Shown: positions 1 through 8,284, counted from the first letter of the stretch. The stretch: DNA of 64,000 nucleotides from Parvicella sp041583015 (GCA_041583015.1 JBFHGR010000002.1:9655-73654), one strand, 5' to 3'. Translations and numbers: made by a program. Notes: a model not told the origin generated them from the sequence alone.

Positions 1-623
1 AATCCTTTAGGATTAACAAAATCTATTCTCTCAGAAATTATTAAATCTTTATGTGTTACAATCTCTTCAATTGAATGGTTAGCGTTAATATTTTTAACTA
101 CACTATTTTTCGCATCATCATCTTGTTTAACAATTACGGTTTTTTCTTTGGTAAAATCCGTTTCTGTACTTGAGAACTGCTCATCACCTTTAGCTGTATT
201 AGCAGCAATTGAATTAGAGTTAATGCTATTAGTTTTAGTAAAAGTTGAATTCTTTTTAGGAGAATTTATGGAACTACTTCCTACTTCATTAAACTTGGAA
301 TTCATTTCTACATTAGCATTATTATCAACTAACATCAACTTAACCAATTTATCATCAAAATCTCTTTGTCTTTCAGTTACATCATTTTTGACTTGAAGAT
401 CCATGAGTTTATTATTGGATACACCAGTAGAATAATATCCATAAGAAAGCACTCCAGTTGTGGCTAGAAAAAGCGCAGCAATTACCACCTTAAACTTATG
501 GAAAGTAAGCAAGTTTTGGAAAAATAACTTTTTTCCTAATGATTTCTTCAAACCTTGAGAAGGAGTAACATTAACCCTGTTAAGGCTATCCTTCATCATT
601 CTATCAAATAATTCGTTGTTCAT
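1..623 (-). CDS. Single-pass membrane protein beside an ECF sigma factor (partial, runs off left edge)
   Basis: The frame begins MNNELFDRMMKDSLNRVN and stays open through base 1, so the C-terminus lies outside the window. Residues about 1-42 are polar and basic and probably cytoplasmic. Residues about 45-62 form one hydrophobic segment. The rest is a low-complexity region rich in Asn, Ser, Lys and Thr. It starts 21 bases after the stop of the sigma gene at 645-1265 on the same strand, so the two are probably co-transcribed. A cytoplasmic N-terminus followed by one membrane span is the usual layout of Bacteroidota anti-sigma and sigma-associated envelope proteins. I see no zinc-binding HxxxCxxC motif, so an anti-sigma role rests on position only. 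The missing part could be a beta-barrel domain. Confidence 0.6.
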   Translation of the reverse strand, partial: MNNELFDRMMKDSLNRVNVTPSQGLKKSLGKKLFFQNLLTFHKFKVVIAALFLATTGVLSYGYYSTGVSNNKLMDLQVKNDVTERQRDFDDKLVKLMLVDNNANVEMNSKFNEVGSSSINSPKKNSTFTKTNSINSNSIAANTAKGDEQFSSTETDFTKEKTVIVKQDDDAKNSVVKNINANHSIEEIVTHKDLIISERIDFVNPKG

Positions 624-644
624 TAATTTTTTGGGTAACTAATT

Positions 645-1265
645 TTAATCTAATCCTAGTGATACTTTTAAATACTTTCTAGCTTTACTCAATTGCGATT
701 TTGAGGTATTCTCAGAAATTTCCAAAATTTCAGCAATTTCTTTATGAGAAAACCCTTCAAGCACATATAAATTAAACACTGATCTATAACCAGCCGGTAA
801 TTCTTGAACAGCAGAAAGTATCTGCTTTTCTTTTTCCGAACTTGCCGCCTCTGCATCCATATTTCCAGTAAAACTATCCTCATCAGCAATGTGCATCTCT
901 GTCACATCCTCCGCGAAATAATGTTTTTTGTTTTTTCTATGAGATGACAATGCTGAATTCACAACGATGGTTTTAATCCATTGCGTTAAACTTCCCTCAT
1001 GCCTACCTTCAAATTTGACAATGTTTTTGAAAATCTTTAAAAATGCTTCTTGTAAAGCATCTTCTGCTTCTGCTTGGCTTTGACAATAACGCATAGAAAC
1101 ATTGAGCATAGCCCCACAATATTTATTGTAAAGTTTGTCCTGAGCTTTCCTTTTTCCCTTTTTGCAATCCTCTATTAGTTTTTCTTCAAGGATTCTTGTT
1201 TTGTTATACAATGCAAATTCAGTTTTGGAAGTATCTCTTATTCCTATTTTCGCTGTTATTGGCAA
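645..1265 (-). CDS. RNA polymerase sigma factor, ECF family (sigma-70 regions 2 and 4)
   Basis: A 206-residue protein with the two domains of an ECF sigma factor. Region 2 (about 40-110) contains AEAEDALQEAFLKIFKNI, the core-binding and -10-recognition helix. Region 4 (about 146-202) contains LPAGYRSVFNLYVLEGFSHK and the helix-turn-helix EIAEILEISENTSKSQLSKA that contacts the -35 element. The linker of about 35 residues is acidic. The N-terminal 25 residues before region 2 are longer than usual, so the true start may lie further in. It precedes the membrane protein at 1-623 by 21 bases, the typical sigma then anti-sigma order. Which genes it controls cannot be read here. Confidence 0.92.
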   Translation of the reverse strand: MPITAKIGIRDTSKTEFALYNKTRILEEKLIEDCKKGKRKAQDKLYNKYCGAMLNVSMRYCQSQAEAEDALQEAFLKIFKNIVKFEGRHEGSLTQWIKTIVVNSALSSHRKNKKHYFAEDVTEMHIADEDSFTGNMDAEAASSEKEKQILSAVQELPAGYRSVFNLYVLEGFSHKEIAEILEISENTSKSQLSKARKYLKVSLGLD

Positions 1266-1413
1266 ATAATCGTGTTTAATAGTCTAATCAATAAACTTAA
1301 AATGTTTTAAATAGTTGCCTGAACTATTCTATTTACCTTAAAAATACAAAATTTTAATGACAGAATAAAGAATATCCGGGATTAATGTTAACTTTATCAC
1401 TCCATTAAAACAA

Positions 1414-2100
1414 ATGTATATGAAAAAAGTATGGTTATTAATTCCAATTATTGGGTTATTATTAGGTTGTAATAAACTGGAAGATCTAGAAGGGAATAAT
1501 GTCACTTTTAAAGAAAAATACTTTACCATTGAGGAAGTTATATCCATGACTGTTCCTAATTCATCATTCAATTTTAGTGGTTTTTTAAACTGTACATCAT
1601 TACCTTTTGGTTTATCGCAAGACTACAACGCGTTTATCCCTACTCAAAATCCCAATCCATATGCTTATTTAGTGGATGACATTACTCCTCTAAGAGTAAA
1701 AATGGAATTAACCAATATTCCTGATTGCGATTTTGATATGCTAGAATCTGTTGAGATTTTTCTTGTAGACCTTACAGATACTTGCGGAAATGTAATTGAT
1801 GATGAATCCAAGTTTGTTTTTCCTGAAGACAATGTCATTCATCTAGGTAGTTGCTCTTCAGTTATTCCTACAGGTCCTTACTTCAATGCCACAAAGATTG
1901 GTGAATTTTTGAATTTCTCTTCAGGAATTGGCAACACTATTTACCTAGACGTAAATGCCAATGCTAAAATTGATCAATTTATACATGCTGGAAATTTTCA
2001 AACTTATGCTAAATTAGTTTTTGACAAAGCATTCACTGAAGAAGCTGCTATCATTAAGACAACCATGGAACTTAACGTTAGATTAATTAACGAAGAATAA
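1414..2100 (+). CDS. Hypothetical lipoprotein
   Basis: A 228-residue protein with a short basic N-terminus, a hydrophobic stretch and the lipobox LLLGC, so it should be lipidated at about Cys19 and sit in the periplasm or outer membrane. A second ATG two codons downstream (1420, MKKVWLLI) is an equally good start. After the lipobox I recognise no family. Several cysteines (NCTS, DCDF, DTCGN, GSCSS) may form disulfides, and the body alternates short hydrophobic strands, suggesting a beta-rich domain. Its last 14 bases overlap the convergent Smr gene. No partner is evident; the sigma gene upstream is divergent. Confidence 0.7.
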   Translation: MYMKKVWLLIPIIGLLLGCNKLEDLEGNNVTFKEKYFTIEEVISMTVPNSSFNFSGFLNCTSLPFGLSQDYNAFIPTQNPNPYAYLVDDITPLRVKMELTNIPDCDFDMLESVEIFLVDLTDTCGNVIDDESKFVFPEDNVIHLGSCSSVIPTGPYFNATKIGEFLNFSSGIGNTIYLDVNANAKIDQFIHAGNFQTYAKLVFDKAFTEEAAIIKTTMELNVRLINEE

Positions 2101-2650
2101 TTTCTGTTGCTCCATATCCATATTTTCTATAATTGGCATCATGAAACTCCATGTTAGGATAATGATTATATAACTCCATGTGAATCTCTGATTTTAAAGT
2201 ACCTTCTCCTACTCCATGTATCACAATCATTTTCTTTGCCTTCCTATGAATAGCCGCATTTAATTCTCTCTTGAAATTAGCCATCTGAACAGATAAAATC
2301 TCTCCATTAGACATCCCTCTATGACTATCAATCAACTCTTCAATATGCAAGTCAATCTCTACTTCATCAAGAACATATGAAACCAAACTTTTTGATTTTC
2401 TTTCAAAATCCTCTCGAATTTTCATCTTTCCTTCCGATTGGATTTTTTCTTGAACGGAGATAACATGTTCAATCCCGTCCAACTTATATGCTTTTTTATC
2501 CTTTACTAAAACTAGTTCAGAAATTAAATACTTCTCATCAAAACCATCTTCATTCTCCACTAAAGCGTATCTATCGTCCAATATTTCTGAGACAACTCCT
2601 CCTCCTGATTCATTTAAAAACGTTACTTTATCACCTACTACTATATTCAT
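2087..2650 (-). CDS. Smr-domain protein with N-terminal DUF2027-like region
   Basis: A 187-residue protein. The C-terminal 90 residues are an Smr domain, the nuclease-like fold found at the end of MutS2: EIDLHIEEL matches the conserved LDLHG-like start and IHGVGEGTLKSEI matches the HGKGxG loop. The N-terminal 70 residues (VVGDKVTFLNESGGGVVSEI) look like the SH3/Tudor-like part of Bacteroidota DUF2027 proteins. No MutS ATPase is present, so this is a stand-alone Smr protein, possibly acting on branched DNA or on RNA; its substrate is unknown. The gene converges on the lipoprotein gene with a 14-base overlap. A TAAATTTG element lies just upstream of its start. Confidence 0.82.
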   Translation of the reverse strand: MNIVVGDKVTFLNESGGGVVSEILDDRYALVENEDGFDEKYLISELVLVKDKKAYKLDGIEHVISVQEKIQSEGKMKIREDFERKSKSLVSYVLDEVEIDLHIEELIDSHRGMSNGEILSVQMANFKRELNAAIHRKAKKMIVIHGVGEGTLKSEIHMELYNHYPNMEFHDANYRKYGYGATEIILR

Positions 2651-2672
2651 TATCCTTAGATTTTGATTTACA

Positions 2673-2680
2673 CAAATTTA
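2673..2680 (-). promoter_or_regulatory. Putative -7 element for the Smr gene
   Basis: On the minus strand this reads TAAATTTG, a full match to the Bacteroidota -7 consensus TAnnTTTG, 22 bases before the Smr start codon. I do not see a convincing -33 TTTG at the right distance. Confidence 0.4.
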
Positions 2681-2795
2681 ATACTTTGGACCGAAAATTG
2701 ATTGTAAAAGATAAATTGAATTTACAATTTTTAACAACGAGTACATGGATTATCTTGAGATTCACTGTATATTTATAAATTCTAAAAAATAGCGA

Positions 2796-4877
2796 ATGAA
2801 AAGCATCTTAAAATATACAATCTTTGCAGGAGTAATATTTAGTTATTCCAATGTAGCGATTGCACAAGGAATTAGCAATGAAGAAAAATTGCAAACAACA
2901 ATAAAAGTACCTCAACTCATTGGAAATTTGGAACTAATGTACGTTGAACAGGTAGACAAACAAAAATTAGAATCAGACATAATAAAAGGAATGCATAATG
3001 GTTTGAATCCTTATTCCGTATATCAGGACACAAAAACTGTTTCCAAACTCTACCCTTCTCATGTTGATCAATATCAATCATTAGGAATAACTTTTAAATT
3101 TTCGGGAGATTCTTTAGAGATTATGGAATTAATCCCTGGAGGTGGTGCAGAAAAAGCGGGTTTATTAGCAGGTGATAAAATCTATGAACTCGATGGAAAA
3201 CCATTCAAAGACGAGTATTATTATTGCGAAATTGCCGACAGATTGATTGGTGAACCCAATAGCGAAGTGGAGGTGTCTTACGCTAGGAACGGAGAGCTTA
3301 AAACTACTACAATTACCAGAAGTAAAATAGAAAATAAATCGGTCGTTATTCTTGGTGACGACAATAGAAAAGGCTCGATAAATGAGTACACCAAAGCACT
3401 GCCATATTTTGATGCTATGTATCCAGATAGTTTAACCAATGGTATCATCACTGAATACGGAATTCGATACATGTTATCTCAACTTGACCCACACTCTAGT
3501 TATATTTCACTTGAAGATTTACACGATATGGAGGCGCCATTACAAGGATCTTTTTCAGGTGTAGGTGTGAGATTTCAAATAGATAAAGACACAATTGTTA
3601 TTGCTGAAGCGATTCCAGGAGGACCTTCAGAAAAAGTAGGCATCATGGCAGGTGATAAAATTGTTTACATCGATGATGAAAAGGTTGCTGGTATTGGCAT
3701 GAAAAATAGTGGAGTTAGAAGTAGATTACTTGGTGAAAAAGGTACAAAAGTAAAAGTTCAAGTTGTTAGAAGAGGATCAGAAAATTTATTGGGCTTTACT
3801 ATAGTTAGGGACAAAATTCCAATCCATAGTTTAGATTCATACTACATGGCTGCTCCAAAAGTTGGTTACATCAAGCTAAATAATTTCTCTGCTACTACTG
3901 TGGACGAAGCAAGAACTGCTATCAACAGTCTTAAACGAGATGGCATGGAAGATTTAATAATCGATCTGCAAGGAAATGGAGGAGGTTATTTAATGACAGC
4001 TGTTAATCTATGTGACGAACTACTATCTGATGATAAATTGGTTGTATATACAGAAGGAAGATCATATCCTAAAAAAATGTATGGAACAAGAAGACCTGGC
4101 TTAATGGAAAAAGGGAGAATTGTAATTCTAGTAGACGAAAGTAGCGCATCTGCCTCTGAAATTGTTTCTGGAGCAATTCAAGATTGGGACAGAGGTTTAA
4201 TCATAGGACGAAGAACATTCTCTAAAGGATTGGTTCAAAAACCTGTGTCTTTACCTGATGGGACTACTGTAAGAATCACCACTTCAAGATATTATACACC
4301 TAGTGGAAGATGCATTCAAAAACCATATGACAATGGTGCTGCAGAATATAGAAGAGAAAAATACGATAGATACTCTAGTGGAGAAGCTTTTCATAAAGAC
4401 AGTATTAAAATAAATGAATCTGATATTCATTATACGTTAGTGAAAAACAGAAAAGTCTACGGAGGTGAAGGAATTATTCCTGATGTTTTTGTTCCACTTG
4501 ACACAACAGGTTCAAGTTCTTATTTTTCTCAATTAATTAGAAGTGGTGTCTTCAATAGATTTGCATTGAATTATGTAAATGACAACAGAGAGCAACTTCA
4601 GAAGAAGTACACCACATTCGAACAATATAAAAAGAATTTCAAGCCAGAAAAAATTGTTCAAGAATTAATTGACATGGGAGAAGCGGAAGAAGTACCATTT
4701 GATAAAGAAAATTATGAAAAGGCAAAAGAAACCATCTTAATCCGCTTGAAAGCTAATATTGCTCAAAACTTATACGAACAATCAAAATTCTACGAAATAA
4801 TCAATGAATTAAACGATGAATTGCAAGTTGCTATAAAAGTATTGGAAGAAGGAAAAGAATTTGACGTTTTAAAATAA
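2796..4877 (+). CDS. S41 family C-terminal processing protease with two PDZ domains
   Basis: A 693-residue exported serine protease. A signal peptide covers about residues 1-23 (ending AIAQ). The catalytic S41 domain spans about 350-570; the expected nucleophile is Ser452 in ESSASASEI and the general base Lys477 in TFSKGLVQ, separated by 25 residues as in Prc/CtpA proteases. The GNGGGYL loop (about 393-399) is also present. Two PDZ-like modules precede it, at about 95-170 and 255-340, each introduced by a helical segment ending NPYSVY or DPHSSY. That looks like an internal duplication, since most CtpA proteins have one PDZ. Such enzymes trim the C-termini of envelope proteins. A strong terminator follows, so it appears monocistronic. 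Confidence 0.92.
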   Translation: MKSILKYTIFAGVIFSYSNVAIAQGISNEEKLQTTIKVPQLIGNLELMYVEQVDKQKLESDIIKGMHNGLNPYSVYQDTKTVSKLYPSHVDQYQSLGITFKFSGDSLEIMELIPGGGAEKAGLLAGDKIYELDGKPFKDEYYYCEIADRLIGEPNSEVEVSYARNGELKTTTITRSKIENKSVVILGDDNRKGSINEYTKALPYFDAMYPDSLTNGIITEYGIRYMLSQLDPHSSYISLEDLHDMEAPLQGSFSGVGVRFQIDKDTIVIAEAIPGGPSEKVGIMAGDKIVYIDDEKVAGIGMKNSGVRSRLLGEKGTKVKVQVVRRGSENLLGFTIVRDKIPIHSLDSYYMAAPKVGYIKLNNFSATTVDEARTAINSLKRDGMEDLIIDLQGNGGGYLMTAVNLCDELLSDDKLVVYTEGRSYPKKMYGTRRPGLMEKGRIVILVDESSASASEIVSGAIQDWDRGLIIGRRTFSKGLVQKPVSLPDGTTVRITTSRYYTPSGRCIQKPYDNGAAEYRREKYDRYSSGEAFHKDSIKINESDIHYTLVKNRKVYGGEGIIPDVFVPLDTTGSSSYFSQLIRSGVFNRFALNYVNDNREQLQKKYTTFEQYKKNFKPEKIVQELIDMGEAEEVPFDKENYEKAKETILIRLKANIAQNLYEQSKFYEIINELNDELQVAIKVLEEGKEFDVLK

Positions 4878-4912
4878 TGGCTTAAAACTCAGTGATATTA
4901 GGCAATTGTAAA

Positions 4913-4947
4913 ATGGCTTTCAAATTAGTTTGAAAGTCATTTTTTTT
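4913..4947 (+). terminator. Rho-independent terminator after the S41 protease
   Basis: An ATGGCTTTCAAA arm, a TTAG loop and a TTTGAAAGTCAT arm form a 12-base stem with one mismatch, followed by seven further T. It lies 36 bases after the protease stop codon. Confidence 0.75.
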
Positions 4948-4960
4948 CGCATTAAATTTG
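4929..4960 (+). promoter_or_regulatory. Putative promoter of a short transcript between the protease and rpsP
   Basis: TTTG (4929-4932, within the preceding terminator arm) is separated by 20 bases from TAAATTTG (4953-4960), matching the Bacteroidota TTTG / TAnnTTTG arrangement. Transcription would begin near 4966 and meet the hairpin ending near 5056. Confidence 0.3.
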
Positions 4961-4965
4961 CAAAA

Positions 4966-5056
4966 TCAAATTACTAGACAAACGTTTTGTTTTGTTTTTA
5001 ATATTAGGTAATTAACATATGTCATAAAAGTCTCGAATTATTCGGGACTTTTTTTT
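4966..5056 (+). ncRNA. Candidate small RNA of about 90 nt
   Basis: A possible promoter at 4929-4960 and a second terminator at 5026-5056 enclose about 90 bases with no open frame of note, upstream of the separate rpsP promoter. The layout is that of a small independent RNA. I recognise no known RNA family in it. The alternative is that this is only read-through protection between two operons. Confidence 0.28.
5026..5056 (+). terminator. Rho-independent terminator upstream of rpsP
   Basis: AAAAGTCTCGAA and TTCGGGACTTTT pair with one wobble, followed by T residues. It is a second terminator only about 80 bases after the protease terminator, with no annotated gene between them. Confidence 0.65.
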
Positions 5057-5084
5057 GTTAATTCAAAAATAAAGAAGATATTTG
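5054..5084 (+). promoter_or_regulatory. Putative rpsP promoter
   Basis: TTTG (5054-5057) and GATATTTG (5077-5084) are 19 bases apart. The second element deviates from TAnnTTTG at its first base. The resulting leader of about 70 bases is long for this genome and could hold translational control. Confidence 0.38.
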
Positions 5085-5159
5085 CGCTCCCAAAAGAGAA
5101 ATGAAGGTCATTTCTACTTATTTAACTGGGTTTAGGACCCTTTTAAAACAAATAAAATT

Positions 5160-5672
5160 ATGGCAACTAAAGTAAGATTGCAAAGACACGGTAAAAAAGG
5201 AAAACCATTTTACCACATTGTAGCGGCTGACGCTAGATCAAAAAGAGATGGTAAATTCATCGAAAAATTAGGAACGTACAATCCATGTACAAACCCTGCA
5301 ACTATTGACCTTAACTTAGACAGAGCTTTTTACTGGATTTCTGTTGGTGCTCAACCAACCGATACAGCAAGAGCAATTCTTTCATATAAAGGTGTAATGT
5401 ACAAACAACACTTAGCAAAAGGTGTTAAAAAAGGTGCATTCACTCAAGAAGAAGCTGACAAAAAATTCGCTACTTGGTTAGAAGAAAAACAAGGTAGAAT
5501 TGATGCTAAAGTTGCTGGACTTGATAAGTCTGCTGAAGAAAAAGCAAAAGCACAATTTGCAGCTGAGAAAAAACAAAACGAGGAAAGAGCAGCAGCAATT
5601 GCAGCAGCAAACACTCCTCCAGCGGAAGAAGCTCCTGCTTCTGAAGATGCTCCTGCAAAAGAAGAAGAATAA
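5160..5672 (+). CDS. rpsP: 30S ribosomal protein S16 with long acidic/alanine-rich tail
   Basis: Residues 1-85 are clear S16, a small-subunit assembly protein: it begins MATKVRLQRHGKKGKPFYHI and continues with DGKFIEKLGTYNP and QPTDTARAILSYKG. The remaining 85 residues are a Lys/Glu/Ala-rich helical stretch ending in an acidic tail (DAPAKEEE). The protein is twice the length of E. coli S16; long S16 proteins are usual in Bacteroidota. The rimM gene that commonly follows rpsP is not here; the next gene is convergent. A strong terminator follows, so it appears to be transcribed alone. Confidence 0.97.
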   Translation: MATKVRLQRHGKKGKPFYHIVAADARSKRDGKFIEKLGTYNPCTNPATIDLNLDRAFYWISVGAQPTDTARAILSYKGVMYKQHLAKGVKKGAFTQEEADKKFATWLEEKQGRIDAKVAGLDKSAEEKAKAQFAAEKKQNEERAAAIAAANTPPAEEAPASEDAPAKEEE

Positions 5673-5694
5673 TTCTAGTTTTACTAGTTATACA

Positions 5695-5729
5695 AAAAGG
5701 CAATCCAATTGGATTGCCTTTTTTTTTTT
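5695..5729 (+). terminator. Rho-independent terminator after rpsP
   Basis: A perfect inverted repeat AAAAGGCAATCC-AATT-GGATTGCCTTTT runs straight into a long T tract, 22 bases after the rpsP stop. It is a textbook intrinsic terminator. Confidence 0.9.
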
Positions 5730-5840
5730 ACTTCATATTTTCAGTGATTCTGCATGCAAAAAAATGTTTCTTCCCTATGCAAAGTTGAAGATTTTGTCTT
5801 TTAATAATTATTCACAACATAAAAATACACTAGATATATA

Positions 5841-7250
5841 CTATTTAAAAATTTTCCCAGGATTCAAAATCCCATTGGGGTCAAATAAATGCTTAATGGA
5901 TTTCATTAGACTTAACTCTACCTCAGAAAATGCGATATCCATATATTCCTTTTGTACAAACCCTATTCCATGTTCCCCGGAAATTGTACCGCCAAGAGAA
6001 ACCGTCAATTCAAATATTTCTCTAATTCCTTTAGGTAATTCATTTTGCCAAGCTTCTGTACTAAGATTACCTTTGATGATGTTGATATGTAGATTACCAT
6101 CTCCCGCATGACCATAACAAACAGAAGAAAAACCATACTTCTCTCCTATTCTTTTCACTCCTTCTAATAATTTAGGTAATTCATATCTTGGTACTACAGT
6201 ATCTTCCTCCTTATAGATGGAATTTGCCTTCACTGCTTCGCCTACTCTCCGTCTTAAAAACCATAGCGCTTCTTTCTGTGCTTCGCTATCTGCAAAAAGT
6301 ACTTCATCTGCATCATATTTCAAAACAACGTCTGAAATCACTTCACAATCTTTATACAGGGACTCTAGATCATTGCCATCCACTTCAATAAGCAAATGTG
6401 CTTTGTGTTCATCTTTTAAATTAATATTAGGAGGATTGTCCACAAAGTCCATAGTCCAATCAATAGCATCTCTTTCCATAAACTCCATTGCCGAAGGTGT
6501 TATACCAGCATTAAAAATAGCTGCTACGGCCTCACAAGCCTTCTTAGGGCTTTTGAATGGAACCAACATTAATAGATTATGTTTAGGTAATGGTAAGAGT
6601 TTTAAAACAGCCTTTGTGATAATTCCTAAAGTTCCTTCACTACCAATCATCAACTGCGTTAAATTGTACCCTGTACTATTCTTAAGGGTATTGGCTCCAG
6701 TTTTAATTATTTCACCCGTTGGCAATACTACTTCCAAATTCAATACAAAATCTTTGGTCACACCATATTTTACTGCTCTTGGTCCTCCAGAATTCTCCGC
6801 TAAATTTCCTCCAATAGAACATGTTCCTCTACTTGCAGGGTCGGGAGCATAATACAAGCCTTTTGCTGCTACTGCATTTTGCAACTCTTGTGTAATGACA
6901 GCAGGCTGCGTGATAACCTGCATATTCTGTTCATCAATTTTGATAATTTGATTCATCCGTTCTGTAGACAAACCGATTCCCTCACGAATGGATAAAGCTC
7001 CTCCACTTAATCCTGTAAGCGCACCTATTGGTGTAACTGGAATCATTTGTTCATTAGCAAAAATTATAATCTTAGAAATTTCTTCAACTGTAATTGGCTT
7101 CACCACAATTCCAGGGGGAAAATTAAAATCCTCCGTATGATCACTTCCATACTTTTTTCTTATTTCTAAAGAAGTTGATATATTTTCCGCTCCTACAATT
7201 TTTTCTAATACCTCAAAATCCGACTTTGAAATTTCTTTTTTCATATCCAT
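5841..7250 (-). CDS. FAD-linked oxidase, GlcD / D-lactate dehydrogenase type
   Basis: A 469-residue flavoprotein of the vanillyl-alcohol-oxidase superfamily that oxidises D-2-hydroxy acids such as D-lactate or glycolate. The FAD domain (about 40-220) shows VKPITVEEISKIIIFANE, the pyrophosphate loop PIGALTGLSGGAL and IGGNLAENSGGPRAVKYG. The C-terminal cap carries GHAGDGNLHINI and SGEHGIGFVQKEYM, both typical of GlcD. The final residues are NPGKIFK, the usual end of the family. A second Met two codons in is an alternative start. GlcE and GlcF partners are not adjacent, so it is probably a single-subunit dehydrogenase passing electrons to the quinone pool; the exact substrate is not readable. 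Confidence 0.9.
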   Translation of the reverse strand: MDMKKEISKSDFEVLEKIVGAENISTSLEIRKKYGSDHTEDFNFPPGIVVKPITVEEISKIIIFANEQMIPVTPIGALTGLSGGALSIREGIGLSTERMNQIIKIDEQNMQVITQPAVITQELQNAVAAKGLYYAPDPASRGTCSIGGNLAENSGGPRAVKYGVTKDFVLNLEVVLPTGEIIKTGANTLKNSTGYNLTQLMIGSEGTLGIITKAVLKLLPLPKHNLLMLVPFKSPKKACEAVAAIFNAGITPSAMEFMERDAIDWTMDFVDNPPNINLKDEHKAHLLIEVDGNDLESLYKDCEVISDVVLKYDADEVLFADSEAQKEALWFLRRRVGEAVKANSIYKEEDTVVPRYELPKLLEGVKRIGEKYGFSSVCYGHAGDGNLHINIIKGNLSTEAWQNELPKGIREIFELTVSLGGTISGEHGIGFVQKEYMDIAFSEVELSLMKSIKHLFDPNGILNPGKIFK

Positions 7251-7263
7251 TTTTAATAGATTA

Positions 7264-7271
7264 CAAAAGTA
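7264..7271 (-). promoter_or_regulatory. Putative -7 element for the GlcD-type gene
   Basis: On the minus strand this reads TACTTTTG, matching TAnnTTTG, 13 bases before the start codon. A -33 element is not obvious. Confidence 0.42.
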
Positions 7272-7370
7272 AGCAACATTCTGATAAAATATTTTGAAAA
7301 AAAATCACCCATTATTTCTTTGATAATCAGCGCTTAGTAAAATTCACAAAAAAAAAGTTACCCGATAGAC

Positions 7371-7400
7371 TTGCAGAATTAAATATTGCCTTTATATTTG
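7371..7400 (+). promoter_or_regulatory. Putative promoter of tRNA-Lys
   Basis: TTG (7371-7373) and TATATTTG (7393-7400) are 19 bases apart and the second element is 25 bases before the mature tRNA. It fits the Bacteroidota promoter consensus well. Confidence 0.6.
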
Positions 7401-7425
7401 CACCCGCATTGAGAAAAACGCAAAT

Positions 7426-7498
7426 GATTCGTTAGCTCAGCTGGTAGAGCACAACACTTTTAATGTTGGGGTCCTGGGTTCGAACCCCAGACGGATCA
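7426..7498 (+). tRNA. tRNA-Lys (anticodon TTT)
   Basis: The acceptor arm GATTCGT pairs with ACGGATC with one G-T. The D arm is GCTC..GAGC, the anticodon stem is CAACA/TGTTG around the loop CTTTTAA, and the T arm is CTGGG-TTCGAAC-CCCAG. The anticodon occupies 7459-7461. The discriminator base is A and CCA is not fully encoded. Confidence 0.97.
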
Positions 7499-7500
7499 CA

Positions 7501-7534
7501 AAAGCCTTATCTAATTTAGATAAGGCTTTTTTTT
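7501..7534 (+). terminator. Rho-independent terminator after tRNA-Lys
   Basis: AAAGCCTTATCTA and TAGATAAGGCTTT form a 13-base stem ending in a T tract, three bases after the tRNA, so it also ends the tRNA precursor. Confidence 0.88.
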
Positions 7535-7651
7535 GTACTTAATTTTTTGATACCTTAAAATCACCCAGCATTAATTCATTACATTTATTGTTTAAACATA
7601 ATGCTGCAATCATTACTTATGTTAACGAGCATTACCGTACAAAGACAAAAA

Positions 7652-8128
7652 ATGCCAAGAATCTTACTTAAAACCGAAATAAAAGCCACTATAAATATCG
7701 TGTTTGACCTTTCTCGAAGCATCGATTTACACAAAATCTCCACTAAACATACTAATGAAGAAGCAATAGCAGGAAAAATAAGTGGATTAATTGGTATGAA
7801 TGAAAGTGTTACATGGAGAGCAAGACATTTTGGTATTTATCAAAATTTGACTTCTAAAATAACGAAATTTGACCAACCAAGATACTTTGTGGACGAAATG
7901 ATAGACGGAGCGTTCAAAGAATTTAAACACGAACACCATTTTACGGAGTTAAATGGTAAAACTTTAATGACGGACGTTTTTGATTACAAATCACCATATG
8001 GAATTTTAGGTCAATTAGCTGACAAATTATTTCTCCAAAAATATATGGTGAAATTACTAACTGAACGGAACCGCACAATAAAAGAATTTGCAGAATGTGA
8101 AAAGTGGAGAGATTTAATAAATGAATAA
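7652..8128 (+). CDS. SRPBCC (START-like) fold protein
   Basis: A 158-residue protein when started at MPRILLKTEI; an upstream ATG at 7601 would add 17 residues that do not look like family sequence. The opening (LKTEIKATINIVFDLSRSID), the central TSKITKFDQPRYFVDEM and FKEFKHEHHFTELNGKTLM, and the closing long helix (LADKLFLQKYMVKLLTERNR) follow the helix-grip SRPBCC pattern seen in small polyketide-cyclase-like proteins. Members bind hydrophobic ligands; the ligand here is unknown. No signal peptide is present, so it is cytoplasmic. It lies alone between the tRNA terminator and a convergent gene. Confidence 0.72.
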   Translation: MPRILLKTEIKATINIVFDLSRSIDLHKISTKHTNEEAIAGKISGLIGMNESVTWRARHFGIYQNLTSKITKFDQPRYFVDEMIDGAFKEFKHEHHFTELNGKTLMTDVFDYKSPYGILGQLADKLFLQKYMVKLLTERNRTIKEFAECEKWRDLINE

Positions 8129-8284
8129 AATTAGAATGTTATCTACAAACAAAACATAGTGCCATCCAAAGTTTATAAAGAATCTAATATTTCTTCTAGA
8201 AAACAATTTTTACAATTGAGCTCACAGCAAACCTAAAGCATAGTAATTAGCAACCCCTTGCATTTCTCAAAGAAATCATCTCCC

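Noticed and set aside
5500..6111. Plus-strand reading frame of 203 codons overlapping rpsP and the GlcD-type gene
   Set aside because: It is a shadow of the Lys/Glu/Ala-rich S16 tail in another frame (runs of Gln, Leu and Lys) and continues across a strong terminator into the opposite gene.
6217..6852. 211-codon plus-strand frame inside the GlcD-type gene
   Set aside because: It lies wholly antisense to a well-supported flavoprotein; its composition is Ser/Leu-rich as expected for a complement frame, with no recognisable domain.
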